From positions 1-64,000 of the forward strand of contig SUYI01000002.1 of the NCBI GenBank assembly GCA_015060485.1: a stretch of 64,000 nt of DNA, written 5' to 3'. The position numbers were made by a program, and so were the translations under genes. The notes beneath the pieces were generated by a model. It worked only from the letters and a program-made list of their open reading frames with translations, was not told where the DNA came from and searched no databases. Positions 1-8,472 of the stretch are shown one piece after another (the stretch's first letter is position 1; each line of letters begins with the position of its first letter). Origin of the DNA: Prevotella sp. Its GTDB lineage: Bacteria > Bacteroidota > Bacteroidia > Bacteroidales > Bacteroidaceae.

Positions 1-65
1 CTGGGCTTGAACCAGGGACCTCCAGATTATGAGTCTGTTGCTCTAACCAACTGAGCTACAAGTCC
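1..65 (-). tRNA. tRNA-Met (CAT), 3' end cut by window edge
   Basis: Read on the minus strand from 65 down to 1. The acceptor 5' strand, D-arm (GCTC..GAGC), anticodon stem with loop CTCATAA (anticodon CAT) and T-arm (CCTGG TTCAAGC CCAG) all fold in tRNA order. The last T-stem base and the 3' acceptor strand lie outside the window. CAT could also mark the elongator Ile2 tRNA read by lysidine; identity elements were not checked. Confidence 0.93.
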
Positions 66-88
66 GATGCAAATGCAATTTGCGGGTG

Positions 89-96
89 CAAAGGTA
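89..96 (-). promoter_or_regulatory. -7 box of the tRNA-Met promoter
   Basis: TACCTTTG on the minus strand matches the Bacteroidetes -7 consensus TAnnTTTG and lies 24 bp upstream of the tRNA 5' end. Confidence 0.6.
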
Positions 97-102
97 ATAA
101 AA

Positions 103-131
103 AAAAGTGAAAAGTGAAAAGTGAAGCGTGA
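103..131. repeat. AGTGAAA repeat word, intergenic
   Basis: Tandem AGTGAAAA units between the tRNA and the ATPase gene. The same word returns at the 3' end of that ATPase gene (2842-2865), where it encodes the last residues. Confidence 0.6.
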
Positions 132-177
132 AAAATTTGCTTCCGCGCCTCATTTTTACATGAAAACCCTTTTTTTC

Positions 178-209
178 TTTGGTTTTTCGCTCACTTAATC
201 GTACCTTTG
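178..209 (+). promoter_or_regulatory. Promoter of the Ca2+-ATPase gene
   Basis: TTTGG at 178-182 (-33 region) and TACCTTTG at 202-209 (-7 box), 24 bp start to start. The box ends 8 bp before the ATG at 218, so the leader is very short. The spacer, including CGCTC, is almost the same as in the promoter at 54786-54817. Confidence 0.7.
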
Positions 210-217
210 CTGACGAA

Positions 218-2857
218 ATGAGTGATAAGAGACAAGGATTGAGTGCCGCAGAGGTGTCGGTGAGCCGGTTGGAGCATGGTGAGAACGTGCTGACTCCGCC
301 ACGTCGACAGTCGATGTGGCGCTTGTATCTGGAGAAATATCAGGACCCGATGGTTCGTATTCTGCTCGTGGCTGCTATGGTGTCGCTGGTGCTGTCGTTC
401 GTGAAAAACGACTTCATCGAGACCATTGGCATTATTGCAGCGGTGTTTCTGGCTACGACGGTGGGTTTCATCTTCGAGCGCGACGCAGCTCGTAAGTTCG
501 ACGTGCTGACGCAGCTGGGCGAGGAGCAACGGGTAAAGGTGATAAGAAGCCTCACACCCGACCCCTCTCCAAATGGCGAGGGGAGTCATGACACCGTTGT
601 GGAGATTCCACGTCGCGAGGTGGTGGTGGGCGACATAGTGATCGTCGAGACTGGCGACGAGATTCCAGCCGACGGCCGGCTGTTTGAGGCCACTGATTTG
701 CAGGTCGATGAGAGCAGTCTGACGGGCGAGCTGCTGACGACGAAGTCGCCAGACCATCAGAAGGTGTCGGCATATCCCAGCGATCTGTTGTTGCGTTCGT
801 CGATGGTGATGAACGGCACGGGACGCTATGTGGTGACGGCCGTTGGCGACGAGACGGAGATAGGCCATGTGGCCCGTCAGGCAACGGAGATCACAGGCGT
901 GAAAACCCCGCTGAATATGCAGCTGGACCGTTTAGCCAAGCTAATCAGCAAGGTGGGCAGTGGTGTGTCGATTGCTGCCTTTCTGGTGTTCTTGATTCAC
1001 GATATACTGACCAACGAATTGTGGCATACCGGCGATTATGTGGGTATGGCTGAAGTAGTGCTGAAATACTTCATGATGGCTGTCACACTCATCGTGATGG
1101 CTGTGCCTGAAGGTCTGCCTATGGCGGTGACGCTGGCCTTGGCGCTGAACATGCGGAGGATGTTGAAAAGCAATAATTTGGTGCGCAAGTTGCAAGCCTC
1201 GGAGACGATGGGTGCCGTGACGTGCATCTGTACGGACAAGACGGGAACGCTGACAGAAAACCGGATGACGGTATTCGAAATGAGAAATGAAAGGAATGAA
1301 AGAAATGAAGGAAATGGTGTTCCTTCGGAGTTGGCCAAGGCCATTGCGTTGAACTCGACGGCAACACACGACGTGGGCAATCCCACGGAACAGGCCCTGC
1401 TGCGGTGGTTGCAGGAGCAGGGGGTAGACTATCAGCAGCTGCGCAACGATCATCCGCTGACGAGCCGGTTGCCATTCTCGACGGAACGGAAATACATGAG
1501 TACGACGGTGGGCGACACCGTATATATAAAAGGTGCCCCTGAGGTGGTGCTAGGCATGTTGGAAATGAGAAATGAAAAAGGAGAAATGAGAAATGGAGTT
1601 GGCGCTACGAAGGCTTTGCAGGAAACGTTGCTGGAGTGGCAGCAGCATGCCATGCGCACGCTGGCCATTGCTGCCGTGAAGTTGCCTAAAGACTATTCTC
1701 TCACCTCTCACCTCTCACCTCTCACCACTGAAATGCTGGCTATCGTCGCCATCAGCGACCCGTTGCGAAAGGAGGTGCCAGCGGCTATCCGACAATGTGA
1801 ACGTGCAGGCATCGACGTAAAGATTGTGACGGGCGACACAGTCCAGACGGCATTGGAGATAGCAAGGCAATGCGGGGTCGTTGAAAGGAATGAAGGAAAT
1901 GAAAGGAATGAAGGAAATGAGAAATGCATCACCGGTGCGGAGTTTGCTGCACTGAGCGACGAAGCGGCTCTGAATGTCGTTCGTGGGTTGAAAGTGATGT
2001 CGCGAGCCCGTCCGACAGATAAGCAACGACTGGTCAGCCTGTTGCAGCAACAAGGCGAAGTGGTGGCTGTGACGGGCGACGGTACCAACGACGCTCCAGC
2101 CTTGAACCGCGCCCATGTGGGACTCTCGCTGGGCTCAGGTACCAGTGTGGCCAAGGAAGCCAGTGACATCACGCTGATTGATGATTCGTTCAGCAGCATC
2201 GTACATGCGGTGATGTGGGGACGTTCGCTATACAAGAACATCCAGCGGTTCATATTCTTCCAACTCGTAGTCAACGTGACGGCCTTGCTACTGGTGCTGT
2301 TCGGTGCCTTCTTGGGAACGGAGTTGCCGCTGACCATCACGCAGATTCTGTGGGTGAACCTCATTATGGACACGTTTGCCGCAATGGCTTTAGCCTCGTT
2401 GCCGCCATCGCGCGAGGTGATGCACGAGAAACCCCGTTCGCGCGATGCCTTTATCATCACGCCGGGCATGGCACGCGGCATTGGCATTATCGGAGGGTTG
2501 TTCTTCGTGGGCACCTTCGTGCTACTTTATTATTTCGAGCGGATAGCAGGTGTTGACGCTCATGAGTTGACCATCTTCTTCTGCATCTTCGTCATGTTGC
2601 AATGGTGGAACCTGTTTAATGCCCGCACCTTGGGCTCGAACCATTCGGCTTTCCGCAGACTCTACGCTTGTCGGGCTTTCTTGCTGGTGCTGGCTTTAGT
2701 GCTGGTGGGCCAGTGGCTGATAGTGACCTTTGGCGGAGCGATGTTCCGTACGGTGCCCTTGTCGCTGACCGAATGGCTATGGATCATTATCGGTACGTCG
2801 CCCGTGTTGTGGATTGGTGAGATATATAGAAAGGTAAAAGGCAAGAGTGAAAAGTGA
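218..2857 (+). CDS. Calcium-translocating P-type ATPase (PMCA type)
   Basis: Inner-membrane ATP-driven cation pump, most likely Ca2+ export. It has the P-type signatures in order: an A-domain TGE near residue 169, PEGLP in TM4 at about 297 (typical of PMCA-like Ca2+ pumps), phosphorylated Asp340 in DKTGTLT, and hinge TGDGTNDAP at 619-627, followed by several C-terminal membrane helices. I chose the ATG at 218 because the alternative TTG at 179 lies inside the -33 promoter element. The gene is 879 aa. Five in-frame low-complexity insertions sit at about residues 111-126, 354-367, 448-461, 494-505 and 555-570, all in the cytosolic A or P/N domains. The final residues GKSEK come from an AGTGAAA repeat word. 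ribF begins 24 bp downstream. Ion specificity is inferred from family motifs. Confidence 0.93.
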   Translation: MSDKRQGLSAAEVSVSRLEHGENVLTPPRRQSMWRLYLEKYQDPMVRILLVAAMVSLVLSFVKNDFIETIGIIAAVFLATTVGFIFERDAARKFDVLTQLGEEQRVKVIRSLTPDPSPNGEGSHDTVVEIPRREVVVGDIVIVETGDEIPADGRLFEATDLQVDESSLTGELLTTKSPDHQKVSAYPSDLLLRSSMVMNGTGRYVVTAVGDETEIGHVARQATEITGVKTPLNMQLDRLAKLISKVGSGVSIAAFLVFLIHDILTNELWHTGDYVGMAEVVLKYFMMAVTLIVMAVPEGLPMAVTLALALNMRRMLKSNNLVRKLQASETMGAVTCICTDKTGTLTENRMTVFEMRNERNERNEGNGVPSELAKAIALNSTATHDVGNPTEQALLRWLQEQGVDYQQLRNDHPLTSRLPFSTERKYMSTTVGDTVYIKGAPEVVLGMLEMRNEKGEMRNGVGATKALQETLLEWQQHAMRTLAIAAVKLPKDYSLTSHLSPLTTEMLAIVAISDPLRKEVPAAIRQCERAGIDVKIVTGDTVQTALEIARQCGVVERNEGNERNEGNEKCITGAEFAALSDEAALNVVRGLKVMSRARPTDKQRLVSLLQQQGEVVAVTGDGTNDAPALNRAHVGLSLGSGTSVAKEASDITLIDDSFSSIVHAVMWGRSLYKNIQRFIFFQLVVNVTALLLVLFGAFLGTELPLTITQILWVNLIMDTFAAMALASLPPSREVMHEKPRSRDAFIITPGMARGIGIIGGLFFVGTFVLLYYFERIAGVDAHELTIFFCIFVMLQWWNLFNARTLGSNHSAFRRLYACRAFLLVLALVLVGQWLIVTFGGAMFRTVPLSLTEWLWIIIGTSPVLWIGEIYRKVKGKSEK
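550..593. repeat. GC-rich hairpin word inside the ATPase gene (TPDPSPNGEG type)
   Basis: In-frame insert encoding SLTPDPSPNGEGSHD, with an inverted repeat CCCCTC (562-567) / GAGGGG (578-583). Related words lie at 3274, 14083 and 35762. Confidence 0.75.
1277..1317. repeat. GAAATGAAAG word inside the ATPase gene
   Basis: In-frame insert of ATGARA-type units encoding MRNERNERNEGN just after the DKTGTLT segment. The same word occurs at 1561, 1881, 34075 and 42963. Confidence 0.75.
1561..1600. repeat. GAAATGAGAAATG word inside the ATPase gene
   Basis: Second insert of this family, encoding EMRNEKGEMRNG. Confidence 0.7.
1697..1730. repeat. CTCACCT word inside the ATPase gene
   Basis: Four tandem TCTCACC units encoding SLTSHLSPLTT. 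Related words lie at 3517 and, on the opposite strand, at 32642. Confidence 0.7.
1881..1926. repeat. Third GAAATGAAAG word inside the ATPase gene
   Basis: In-frame repeat encoding ERNEGNERNEGNEK, shortly before the TGDGTNDAP hinge. Confidence 0.75.
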
Positions 2858-2881
2858 AAAAAGGGCTACCGCTTTAAAAAT

Positions 2882-3778
2882 ATGGACGGATTTGTTGCAA
2901 CGATAGGCATGTTCGACGGCGTACATCTGGGTCACCAGTTTGTATTGCAGCAGACGATAGACCAGGCTCGCGAGTCGGGTTTGCAGCCGTTGTGCATCAC
3001 CTTCGACCATTCACCGCGCCAGGAGCAGGTGTTGACACCATTGGACGAAAAGGTGCGGCTGATTCGCCAAACGGGCATTGACCGCGTCGAAGTGCTGGCC
3101 TTTACGGCGGAACTGAAGTCGCTGACCGCACGGCAGTTTATGGAACAGGTGTTGCTCGACCAGATGAATGTGCGGGTGTTGCTGACGGGCTATGACAACC
3201 GTTTCGGACGGAACCGCGAGGAAGGCTTCGACGACTATGTGCGCTATGGTCAGGAGCTGGGCATCGAGGTTATGAGCCTCCCCCCTGCCCCCTCCGAAGG
3301 AGGGGCGGGTGTTGTCAGTTCATCGTACATCCGTCAGCTGCTGTTGGAGGGTCGGGTGGATGAGGCAGCCGATTGTCTGGGACATCCCTATTCCATTAGC
3401 GGACACGTCGCTCATGGCGAGCACATTGGTACGAAACTCGGTTTCCCTACGGCTAACCTCGTGCCGTCTGAGAGCCAGCTGATTCCTGCCCCAGGAGCCT
3501 ATGCCGTCAAGGTGACACTCCTCACTCCGCACTCCTCACTCCTCACCCAAAACGGCATGATGAACATCGGCATGCGTCCTACCTTCGACGGACACAAACA
3601 AACGCTCGAGGTGCACATCCTGCATTTCCACGAAGACCTCTACGGACAACCGCTGAGCGTTGAATTTGTCAAGAGGTTGCGCGAGGAACGCCGTTTCGAC
3701 AGCATGGAAGCACTTAAGGAACAATTAAAGCAAGATGCCGTTCAGGCAGAACAAGCAATAACAGAACAGTCACGATGA
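2882..3778 (+). CDS. ribF: Bifunctional riboflavin kinase / FMN adenylyltransferase
   Basis: Makes FMN from riboflavin, then FAD, in the cytoplasm. The N-terminal adenylyltransferase half has GMFDGVHLGH at about residues 9-18. The C-terminal flavokinase half has GFPTANL at about 186-192 and a conserved GMMNIGMRPTF segment. The length of 298 aa is slightly short of the usual 305-315 because the N-terminus starts directly at the nucleotide-binding strand; no earlier start codon was found. Two repeat-type inserts are present: PPAPSEGGAG (about 132-144) and LLTPHSSLLTQ (about 213-223). It follows the ATPase gene by 24 bp, and its end overlaps the next gene by 4 bp (ATGA), so the three are probably co-transcribed. 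Confidence 0.93.
   Translation: MDGFVATIGMFDGVHLGHQFVLQQTIDQARESGLQPLCITFDHSPRQEQVLTPLDEKVRLIRQTGIDRVEVLAFTAELKSLTARQFMEQVLLDQMNVRVLLTGYDNRFGRNREEGFDDYVRYGQELGIEVMSLPPAPSEGGAGVVSSSYIRQLLLEGRVDEAADCLGHPYSISGHVAHGEHIGTKLGFPTANLVPSESQLIPAPGAYAVKVTLLTPHSSLLTQNGMMNIGMRPTFDGHKQTLEVHILHFHEDLYGQPLSVEFVKRLREERRFDSMEALKEQLKQDAVQAEQAITEQSR
3274..3314. repeat. GC-rich hairpin word inside ribF
   Basis: CCCCCTCC / GGAGGGG inverted-repeat word encoding SLPPAPSEGGAG, in frame. Same family as 550-593. Confidence 0.65.
3517..3550. repeat. CTCCTCACTC word inside ribF
   Basis: Near-tandem ACTCCTC units encoding LLTPHSSLLT, in frame within the flavokinase domain. Confidence 0.65.
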
Positions 3779-4545
3779 AGAAAGCAATCAGTTATCTAGT
3801 TATTTTTCTTGGCATTCAGATTCTTGGTGGTGCCATTATCAATGCCGTCTGGCCATTGGTGACGGGGTCGTCTGACAAGACACCAGCTCTGTTGATTACG
3901 ACAACGGTAGTCGTCAGTGTGATAGTCATCATAGTTTTCCTATGGGCCCGCTGGACAGAGGTGTCGCCCAAGTGGTTGCGCACCCGACCTTGGACGGTGT
4001 TGGCGTGGAGCGTAGTAGCGGCTTTGGGAACCCTTATTCCATCGGCATGGGTGCAAGAACAGATGCCAGAACTGCCCAATCTGGTGGAGTCGGAATTTGA
4101 CATGATTCTCGGCAATCGCTGGGGCTATGTAACCATAGGCCTCTTGGCACCGCTGTCAGAAGAAATCGTGATGCGCGGAGGAATTTTAAAAGAACTGTTG
4201 AAGTCGACAAAGCTATCGCCTTGGGGAGCCATCGCCATCTCAGCCTTGTTCTTCAGCCTGATACACATGAATCCGGCTCAGATGCCGCATGCCTTCGTCA
4301 TAGGACTGTTGTTGGGATGGATGTATTGGCGCACGGGGTCTATCCTGCCCTGTATGGCTTATCATTGGGCCAACAACAGTGCGGCTTACGTCATCTACAA
4401 CATCTATCCCGATCCGGATATCAAACTGGTTGAACTCTTCAAAGGCAGCGAGACGCACGTCATTTTGGCTGTGGTGTTTTCGTTGCTCATCCTGTTGCCT
4501 GCCCTCTACCAGCTGCATTTGTGGATGCGCAGGGCAGAAGAATAG
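3775..4545 (+). CDS. CPBP-family intramembrane metalloprotease
   Basis: A polytopic membrane protein of 256 aa with the CPBP/CAAX-protease motifs: EE..xR (Glu129, Glu130, Arg134), a second-helix His164 in SLIHMN, and His197 in YHWANN. These residues are expected to form the metal site. Bacterial members have been linked to peptide maturation and bacteriocin self-immunity, but no such partner is seen here, so the substrate is unknown. The start codon overlaps the ribF stop by 4 bp, which suggests translational coupling. The N-terminus carries an uncleaved-looking hydrophobic helix. The family call is strong; the function is not. Confidence 0.9.
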   Translation: MKKAISYLVIFLGIQILGGAIINAVWPLVTGSSDKTPALLITTTVVVSVIVIIVFLWARWTEVSPKWLRTRPWTVLAWSVVAALGTLIPSAWVQEQMPELPNLVESEFDMILGNRWGYVTIGLLAPLSEEIVMRGGILKELLKSTKLSPWGAIAISALFFSLIHMNPAQMPHAFVIGLLLGWMYWRTGSILPCMAYHWANNSAAYVIYNIYPDPDIKLVELFKGSETHVILAVVFSLLILLPALYQLHLWMRRAEE

Positions 4546-4563
4546 GAAGGAAACAACAAAACA

Positions 4564-4604
4564 TAAAAAAAGCGAGCTCCTCTGGTGTGTCAGACGGAGC
4601 TCGC
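4564..4604 (-). terminator. Intrinsic terminator of the sigma / anti-sigma operon
   Basis: A 9-bp perfect stem GCGAGCTCC (4572-4580) / GGAGCTCGC (4596-4604). Read on the minus strand it is followed by a T-run (4570-4564). It lies downstream of the minus-strand gene ending at 4663 and also separates it from the converging CPBP gene. Confidence 0.75.
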
Positions 4605-4662
4605 ATTGTGTTAGTGTGTTTAATAAACTGGATCAATTATAGAGAAAGCATAGAAATAAATC

Positions 4663-5136
4663 TTAGTCTGTGGGCAGCGCAGGAGCCAGCACCTTAGTGC
4701 TGTCGGCTGCCATTTCATCCACATTGGCTACCTGAACAGGAATGACAACAGCTACGGTGTCGGCTTCCTTCAAGTTCTCTGCATAGTCGCTGGGAGTATT
4801 CCATGTGGAATCCCATGGGGCCTGAGCAGCATTGCCAAGGGTGAGGATGATAGCCACGACGGCTGCAGCCTTGAAGAGCGGCATAAGGCGCTGGGTAAGT
4901 GTTACCCGCTGAGCCTTTTCCGTCTGCGGCTTCTCGTCAATCATGGCCAGGATACGGGCATCGAAGTCGTCGTCCAGCGACTCGTTGGCATCTGCCGTAA
5001 AGAGTGGGCGCAGGGGTTCCATCTCTGCCGGAATGTCCTTCTGACAGAAGAAGGCACGCAGAATGTTCTCCTCTTCGAGGGTGGTCTCTGCGTTCCAATA
5101 GCGCTCCAGAAGCTGTTCGATGTACTTATAGTCCAT
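4663..5136 (-). CDS. Putative anti-sigma-like single-pass membrane protein
   Basis: A 157-aa protein with an acidic cytosolic N-terminal half (about 1-85), one membrane helix (about 90-107, KAAAVVAIILTLGNAA) and a short C-terminal tail outside the membrane. The N-terminal YIEQLLERYWNAETTLEEE segment is typical of small proteins encoded after ECF sigma genes in Bacteroidales. The gene overlaps the sigma gene upstream by 11 bp, so the pair is surely co-transcribed. The role as a sigma antagonist is inferred from topology and position. No Zn-binding anti-sigma motif (HxxxCxxC) is seen. The minus-strand terminator at 4564-4604 follows it. Confidence 0.75.
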   Translation of the reverse strand: MDYKYIEQLLERYWNAETTLEEENILRAFFCQKDIPAEMEPLRPLFTADANESLDDDFDARILAMIDEKPQTEKAQRVTLTQRLMPLFKAAAVVAIILTLGNAAQAPWDSTWNTPSDYAENLKEADTVAVVIPVQVANVDEMAADSTKVLAPALPTD

Positions 5137-5644
5137 ATCTTTCTTGTTTTAAAAATTCCTTTTTTATTGTCTGTCTGGCTCGGAAGATGTTGACCTTCAC
5201 CTGCTCTTCGCTGATGCCCATGATGGTCGCAATGTCGCGATAACTCTTGTTCTCCATATCGCGCAGCTGCATGACGGTGCGCTGCTTCTCGGGCAATTGG
5301 TCGATGATGCGCCGGACGATGGCTATTCTGTCGTGTTGCACGGCCTGCTCCTCAGGGTTGGCGCCGTAGCTGTTGTCAGCGGTCTCATGACCTTCTTCTT
5401 CGAGCGATGCAGAATGGTTGTCCATGTGTCGCATCTTGTCGAGCGAGAGGTTTCTGCAGATGGTCAGGCAGAAGGCTTCTATGGAGTCTATCTTATCCCA
5501 ACTGTCGCGCTGGTTCCAGACCTTCATCATCGTCTCCTGTACAACGTCCTCGGCTTCCGCACGGTTGAGAGTGATGCGGAGCGCAAGTCTGAAAAGTACA
5601 TTCTTCAGCGGCAGCACGTCGGCTTGGAAACTGATTTTTTTCAC
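5126..5644 (-). CDS. ECF-type RNA polymerase sigma factor
   Basis: A 172-aa sigma-70 factor of the extracytoplasmic-function class. Region 2 covers about residues 20-70 (EAEDVVQETMMKVWNQRDSW and the -10-binding helix). Region 4 covers about 115-165 (LPEKQRTVMQLRDMENKSY and HTH DIATIMGISEEQVKVNIFRA). The start is a GTG at 5644; no ATG lies before region 2, so GTG is the best choice. It overlaps the downstream membrane gene by 11 bp, a sigma / anti-sigma arrangement. The 57 bp between it and argB may hold its own promoter (a TAACTTTT-like box), but this is weak. Confidence 0.92.
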   Translation of the reverse strand: MKKISFQADVLPLKNVLFRLALRITLNRAEAEDVVQETMMKVWNQRDSWDKIDSIEAFCLTICRNLSLDKMRHMDNHSASLEEEGHETADNSYGANPEEQAVQHDRIAIVRRIIDQLPEKQRTVMQLRDMENKSYRDIATIMGISEEQVKVNIFRARQTIKKEFLKQERYGL

Positions 5645-5701
5645 CTCTCTAATAATAAAGACGATTCAAAAAAGGAAAAGTTACAGAAAAACTAAGATTT
5701 T

Positions 5702-6541
5702 TTATTCTATGATGGTTCCATGCTTGCCATCGATGGCTGTAGCAAGGGTAATGATCACTTTCGAAACACCTGCATCGACGGCATTCAGGGCATTTTCTAT
5801 CTTGGGTAGCATACCGCCTGAGATGGTGCCGTCGGCTTTGTATTGATTAAATAATGTACGTGTAATGACGGGTATCACTGAGTCGTCATCCTCAGGATTG
5901 CTCAGCACACCTTTTTTTTCGAATGAGAAGATGAGCGTCACGTCGTAGAGGTCGGCAAGGGCTTTGGCCGTTTCTGAGGCGATGGTGTCGGCATTGGTGT
6001 TCAGGATATGTCCCTCGCCATCGTGAGTCAAGGGTGCCATCACGGGGGTGATGCCCGCCTCGATGAGCCGGCTCAGCATCTGGCCGTCAGCAGCGTCGAC
6101 GTCGCCTACAAAGCCGTAGTCGATTGTTTGTTCTCCAACCTGAAGGTTAGAGTGTGGCACGCAATGCGACTCAGCCGCAACAGACGGTGAAAGCACAACA
6201 GGCGGGCGTTTGTGACTGCGGATAGCGTTGGCATCAGCGCCAGTGAGTCCGAGGGCATTGATGCCATTGGCCTGAAGACGAGCCACGAGGTTCTTGTTGA
6301 CCAGTCCACCATACACCATCGTGACCACCTCAAGCATATCGCTGTCGGTAATGCGACGACCATTGACCATCTGTGTTTCAATGCCCAGGCGTTCGGCCAT
6401 TTTGGTGGCCTTACGGCCTCCGCCATGTACCAATACCTTTCGCCCTTCGATAGCCGAGAAGTCGCGTAACAACTGAGAGAGCTGCAGTTCGTCCTCGACT
6501 ACAGCTCCTCCTACTTTTACTATTGTAAGTTTTTCTTTCAT
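5702..6541 (-). CDS. argB: Acetylglutamate (or N-succinylglutamate) kinase
   Basis: Amino-acid kinase family; phosphorylates the N-acylated glutamate in arginine synthesis. It has the phosphate-binding KVGGAVV near the N-terminus, the HGGGRKATK substrate loop at about 40-48, and the NTNADTIA segment of the ATP-binding half. The length of 279 aa is normal. Bacteroides fragilis uses N-succinyl rather than N-acetyl intermediates in this pathway (known from its ArgF' enzyme), so the acyl group here is uncertain. It lies 38 bp downstream of speA on the same strand, putting an arginine-making and an arginine-using gene side by side. Confidence 0.9.
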   Translation of the reverse strand: MKEKLTIVKVGGAVVEDELQLSQLLRDFSAIEGRKVLVHGGGRKATKMAERLGIETQMVNGRRITDSDMLEVVTMVYGGLVNKNLVARLQANGINALGLTGADANAIRSHKRPPVVLSPSVAAESHCVPHSNLQVGEQTIDYGFVGDVDAADGQMLSRLIEAGITPVMAPLTHDGEGHILNTNADTIASETAKALADLYDVTLIFSFEKKGVLSNPEDDDSVIPVITRTLFNQYKADGTISGGMLPKIENALNAVDAGVSKVIITLATAIDGKHGTIIE

Positions 6542-6545
6542 TTTC

Positions 6546-6575
6546 GTTCTAGTATTTCTAGTTGTTCTAGTCTGA
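6546..6575. repeat. TTCTAGT repeat word between argB and speA
   Basis: Three TTCTAGT units fill most of the 38-bp gap. A related CTAGTATC word encodes the signal peptide of the S46 peptidase at 28574. Confidence 0.55.
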
Positions 6576-6579
6576 CAAG

Positions 6580-8472
6580 TTATTCCAGATAGGTGTAACC
6601 ATAAAGTCCTGAGCGGTAGTTAGACAGGAATTCTTTGCCTTCTTCCAAGGTAATCTTACCTTGTTTCACACTCTTGGCTACCCAGATTTCCAGTTGACGG
6701 ACAAGCTTTTTCGGGTTATACTGCACATATTCCAGCACCTCTTCTACCGTCTCTCCGTCGAAGATCTGGTCGATGTGATAATGGCCGTCTTTGACGGAGA
6801 TGTGTACTGCCGTCGTGTCGCCAAACAGGTTATGCATATCGCCTAGAATCTCCTGATAGGCACCTACGAGGAACACGCCCAAGTAGTAGTTCTCGTTTTT
6901 CTTCAACGCATGAACGGGCAGGGAATGCGAGTTATGGCGGTTGGTAGCGAAGTTGGCTATCTTACCGTCCGAGTCGCACGTAATGTCCTGAATGGTAGCA
7001 TTGCGGGTAGGCCGCTCGTTCAGACGCTGAATGGGCATGATGGGGAAAATCTGGTCGATGGCCCATGAGTCGGGCAACGACTGGAACAGCGAGAAGTTAC
7101 AGAAGTACTTGTCGGCCAGCAACTTATCGATATTCATCAGTTCCTCGGGAATGTGCTTCAGATTCTTGGCCAAAGCGTGAATCTCGTGACACACACTCCA
7201 ATACATGGCTTCAATCTCTGCACGCGTCTTCAAGTCGACGATACCATGTGCAAAGAGGTCGAGCACCTCCTCACGAATCTGTTCTGCGTCGTGCCAGTCT
7301 TCAAGGACATTACGAGGCGACAGGTTGTCCCAAATCTCATAAAGGTCCTTTACCAGCTGATGGCTGTTCTCGTCGGGTTCGAATTCCTCGGGCATCTCAG
7401 GTAATGAAGCTGTCTCCAGCACATCAATAACGAGAACAGAATGGTGGGCGGCCAATGAACGGCCACTCTCCGTAATCAGATTGGGGTGGGGGATTTCGTT
7501 GCGGTTTGCGGCGTCCACGAAGGTATAGATACAGTCGTTGACGTATTCCTGAATGCTATAGTTAACACTACTCTCGCTCGATGGTGAACGAGTACCGTCG
7601 TAGTCAACGCCCAAACCACCGCCACAGTCAACGAAGTCGACGTTGTAGCCCATCTTGTGCAGTTGCACATAGAACTGAGAAGCCTCGCGCAGAGCCGTCT
7701 GAATGCGGCGAATCTTTGTAATCTGCGAACCAATATGAAAATGGATGAGTCGCAGGCAGTCGCGCATATCCTTCTTGTCCAGCATCTCCAGAGCTTCCAA
7801 CAGTTCCGCACTGGTCAGTCCGAATTTCGATGCGTCGCCACCGCTTTCTTCCCATTTGCCGGCACCACTGCTGGCCAGTTTGATGCGGATACCGATATTG
7901 GGTCTGACACCCAGCTTCTTAGCCTCCTTGGCAATGATTTCCAGTTCGTTAAGCTTCTCGACGACAATGAAGATTCGCTTGCCCATCTTCTGTGCCAACA
8001 GGGCCAGCTCGATATACGACTGATCCTTGTAGCCGTTACAGATGATGATAGAATCGCTCTGACACTGTACTGCAATCACTGCGTGCAACTCGGGTTTTGA
8101 TCCAGCCTCGATGCCCAGATTGAACTTACGTCCGTGAGAGATGATTTCCTCAACGACGGGTTGCATCTGATTCACCTTGATGGGGAACACCACGTAGTTT
8201 TCGGCCTTATACTCATATTGCTCAGCCGCTTTCTTGAAGCAACTCCACGTCTTCTCGATACGGTTGTCGAGAATGTCAGGGAAACGCAGCAGCACCGGTG
8301 ACTGCACATCACGCAGCGACAGTTCATCCATCACCTCGCGGAGGTCAACCTGCGTACCGTCTTTGCAAGGGGTTACATAGACATTGCCTTCGTCGTTGAT
8401 ACCGAAATAGCTGGTACCCCAGCCATTGATGTTGTAAAGCTCCTTGGAGTCGTCAGTGGTCCATTTCTTCAT
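6580..8472 (-). CDS. speA: Biosynthetic arginine decarboxylase
   Basis: PLP enzyme converting arginine to agmatine, the first step of the agmatine route to polyamines. The 630-aa length and fold type III order match SpeA: PLP-lysine Lys99 in FPIKVNQ, the barrel segment with HFHIGSQ and DCGGGLGVDYDG, then the long helical insert (EDWHDAEQIREEVLDLF) and the C-terminal beta domain (FLVGAYQEILGDMHNLFGD). The start ATG at 8472 overlaps the aroK stop by 4 bp, so translation is probably coupled. Cytoplasmic. No truncation is seen. Confidence 0.95.
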   Translation of the reverse strand: MKKWTTDDSKELYNINGWGTSYFGINDEGNVYVTPCKDGTQVDLREVMDELSLRDVQSPVLLRFPDILDNRIEKTWSCFKKAAEQYEYKAENYVVFPIKVNQMQPVVEEIISHGRKFNLGIEAGSKPELHAVIAVQCQSDSIIICNGYKDQSYIELALLAQKMGKRIFIVVEKLNELEIIAKEAKKLGVRPNIGIRIKLASSGAGKWEESGGDASKFGLTSAELLEALEMLDKKDMRDCLRLIHFHIGSQITKIRRIQTALREASQFYVQLHKMGYNVDFVDCGGGLGVDYDGTRSPSSESSVNYSIQEYVNDCIYTFVDAANRNEIPHPNLITESGRSLAAHHSVLVIDVLETASLPEMPEEFEPDENSHQLVKDLYEIWDNLSPRNVLEDWHDAEQIREEVLDLFAHGIVDLKTRAEIEAMYWSVCHEIHALAKNLKHIPEELMNIDKLLADKYFCNFSLFQSLPDSWAIDQIFPIMPIQRLNERPTRNATIQDITCDSDGKIANFATNRHNSHSLPVHALKKNENYYLGVFLVGAYQEILGDMHNLFGDTTAVHISVKDGHYHIDQIFDGETVEEVLEYVQYNPKKLVRQLEIWVAKSVKQGKITLEEGKEFLSNYRSGLYGYTYLE

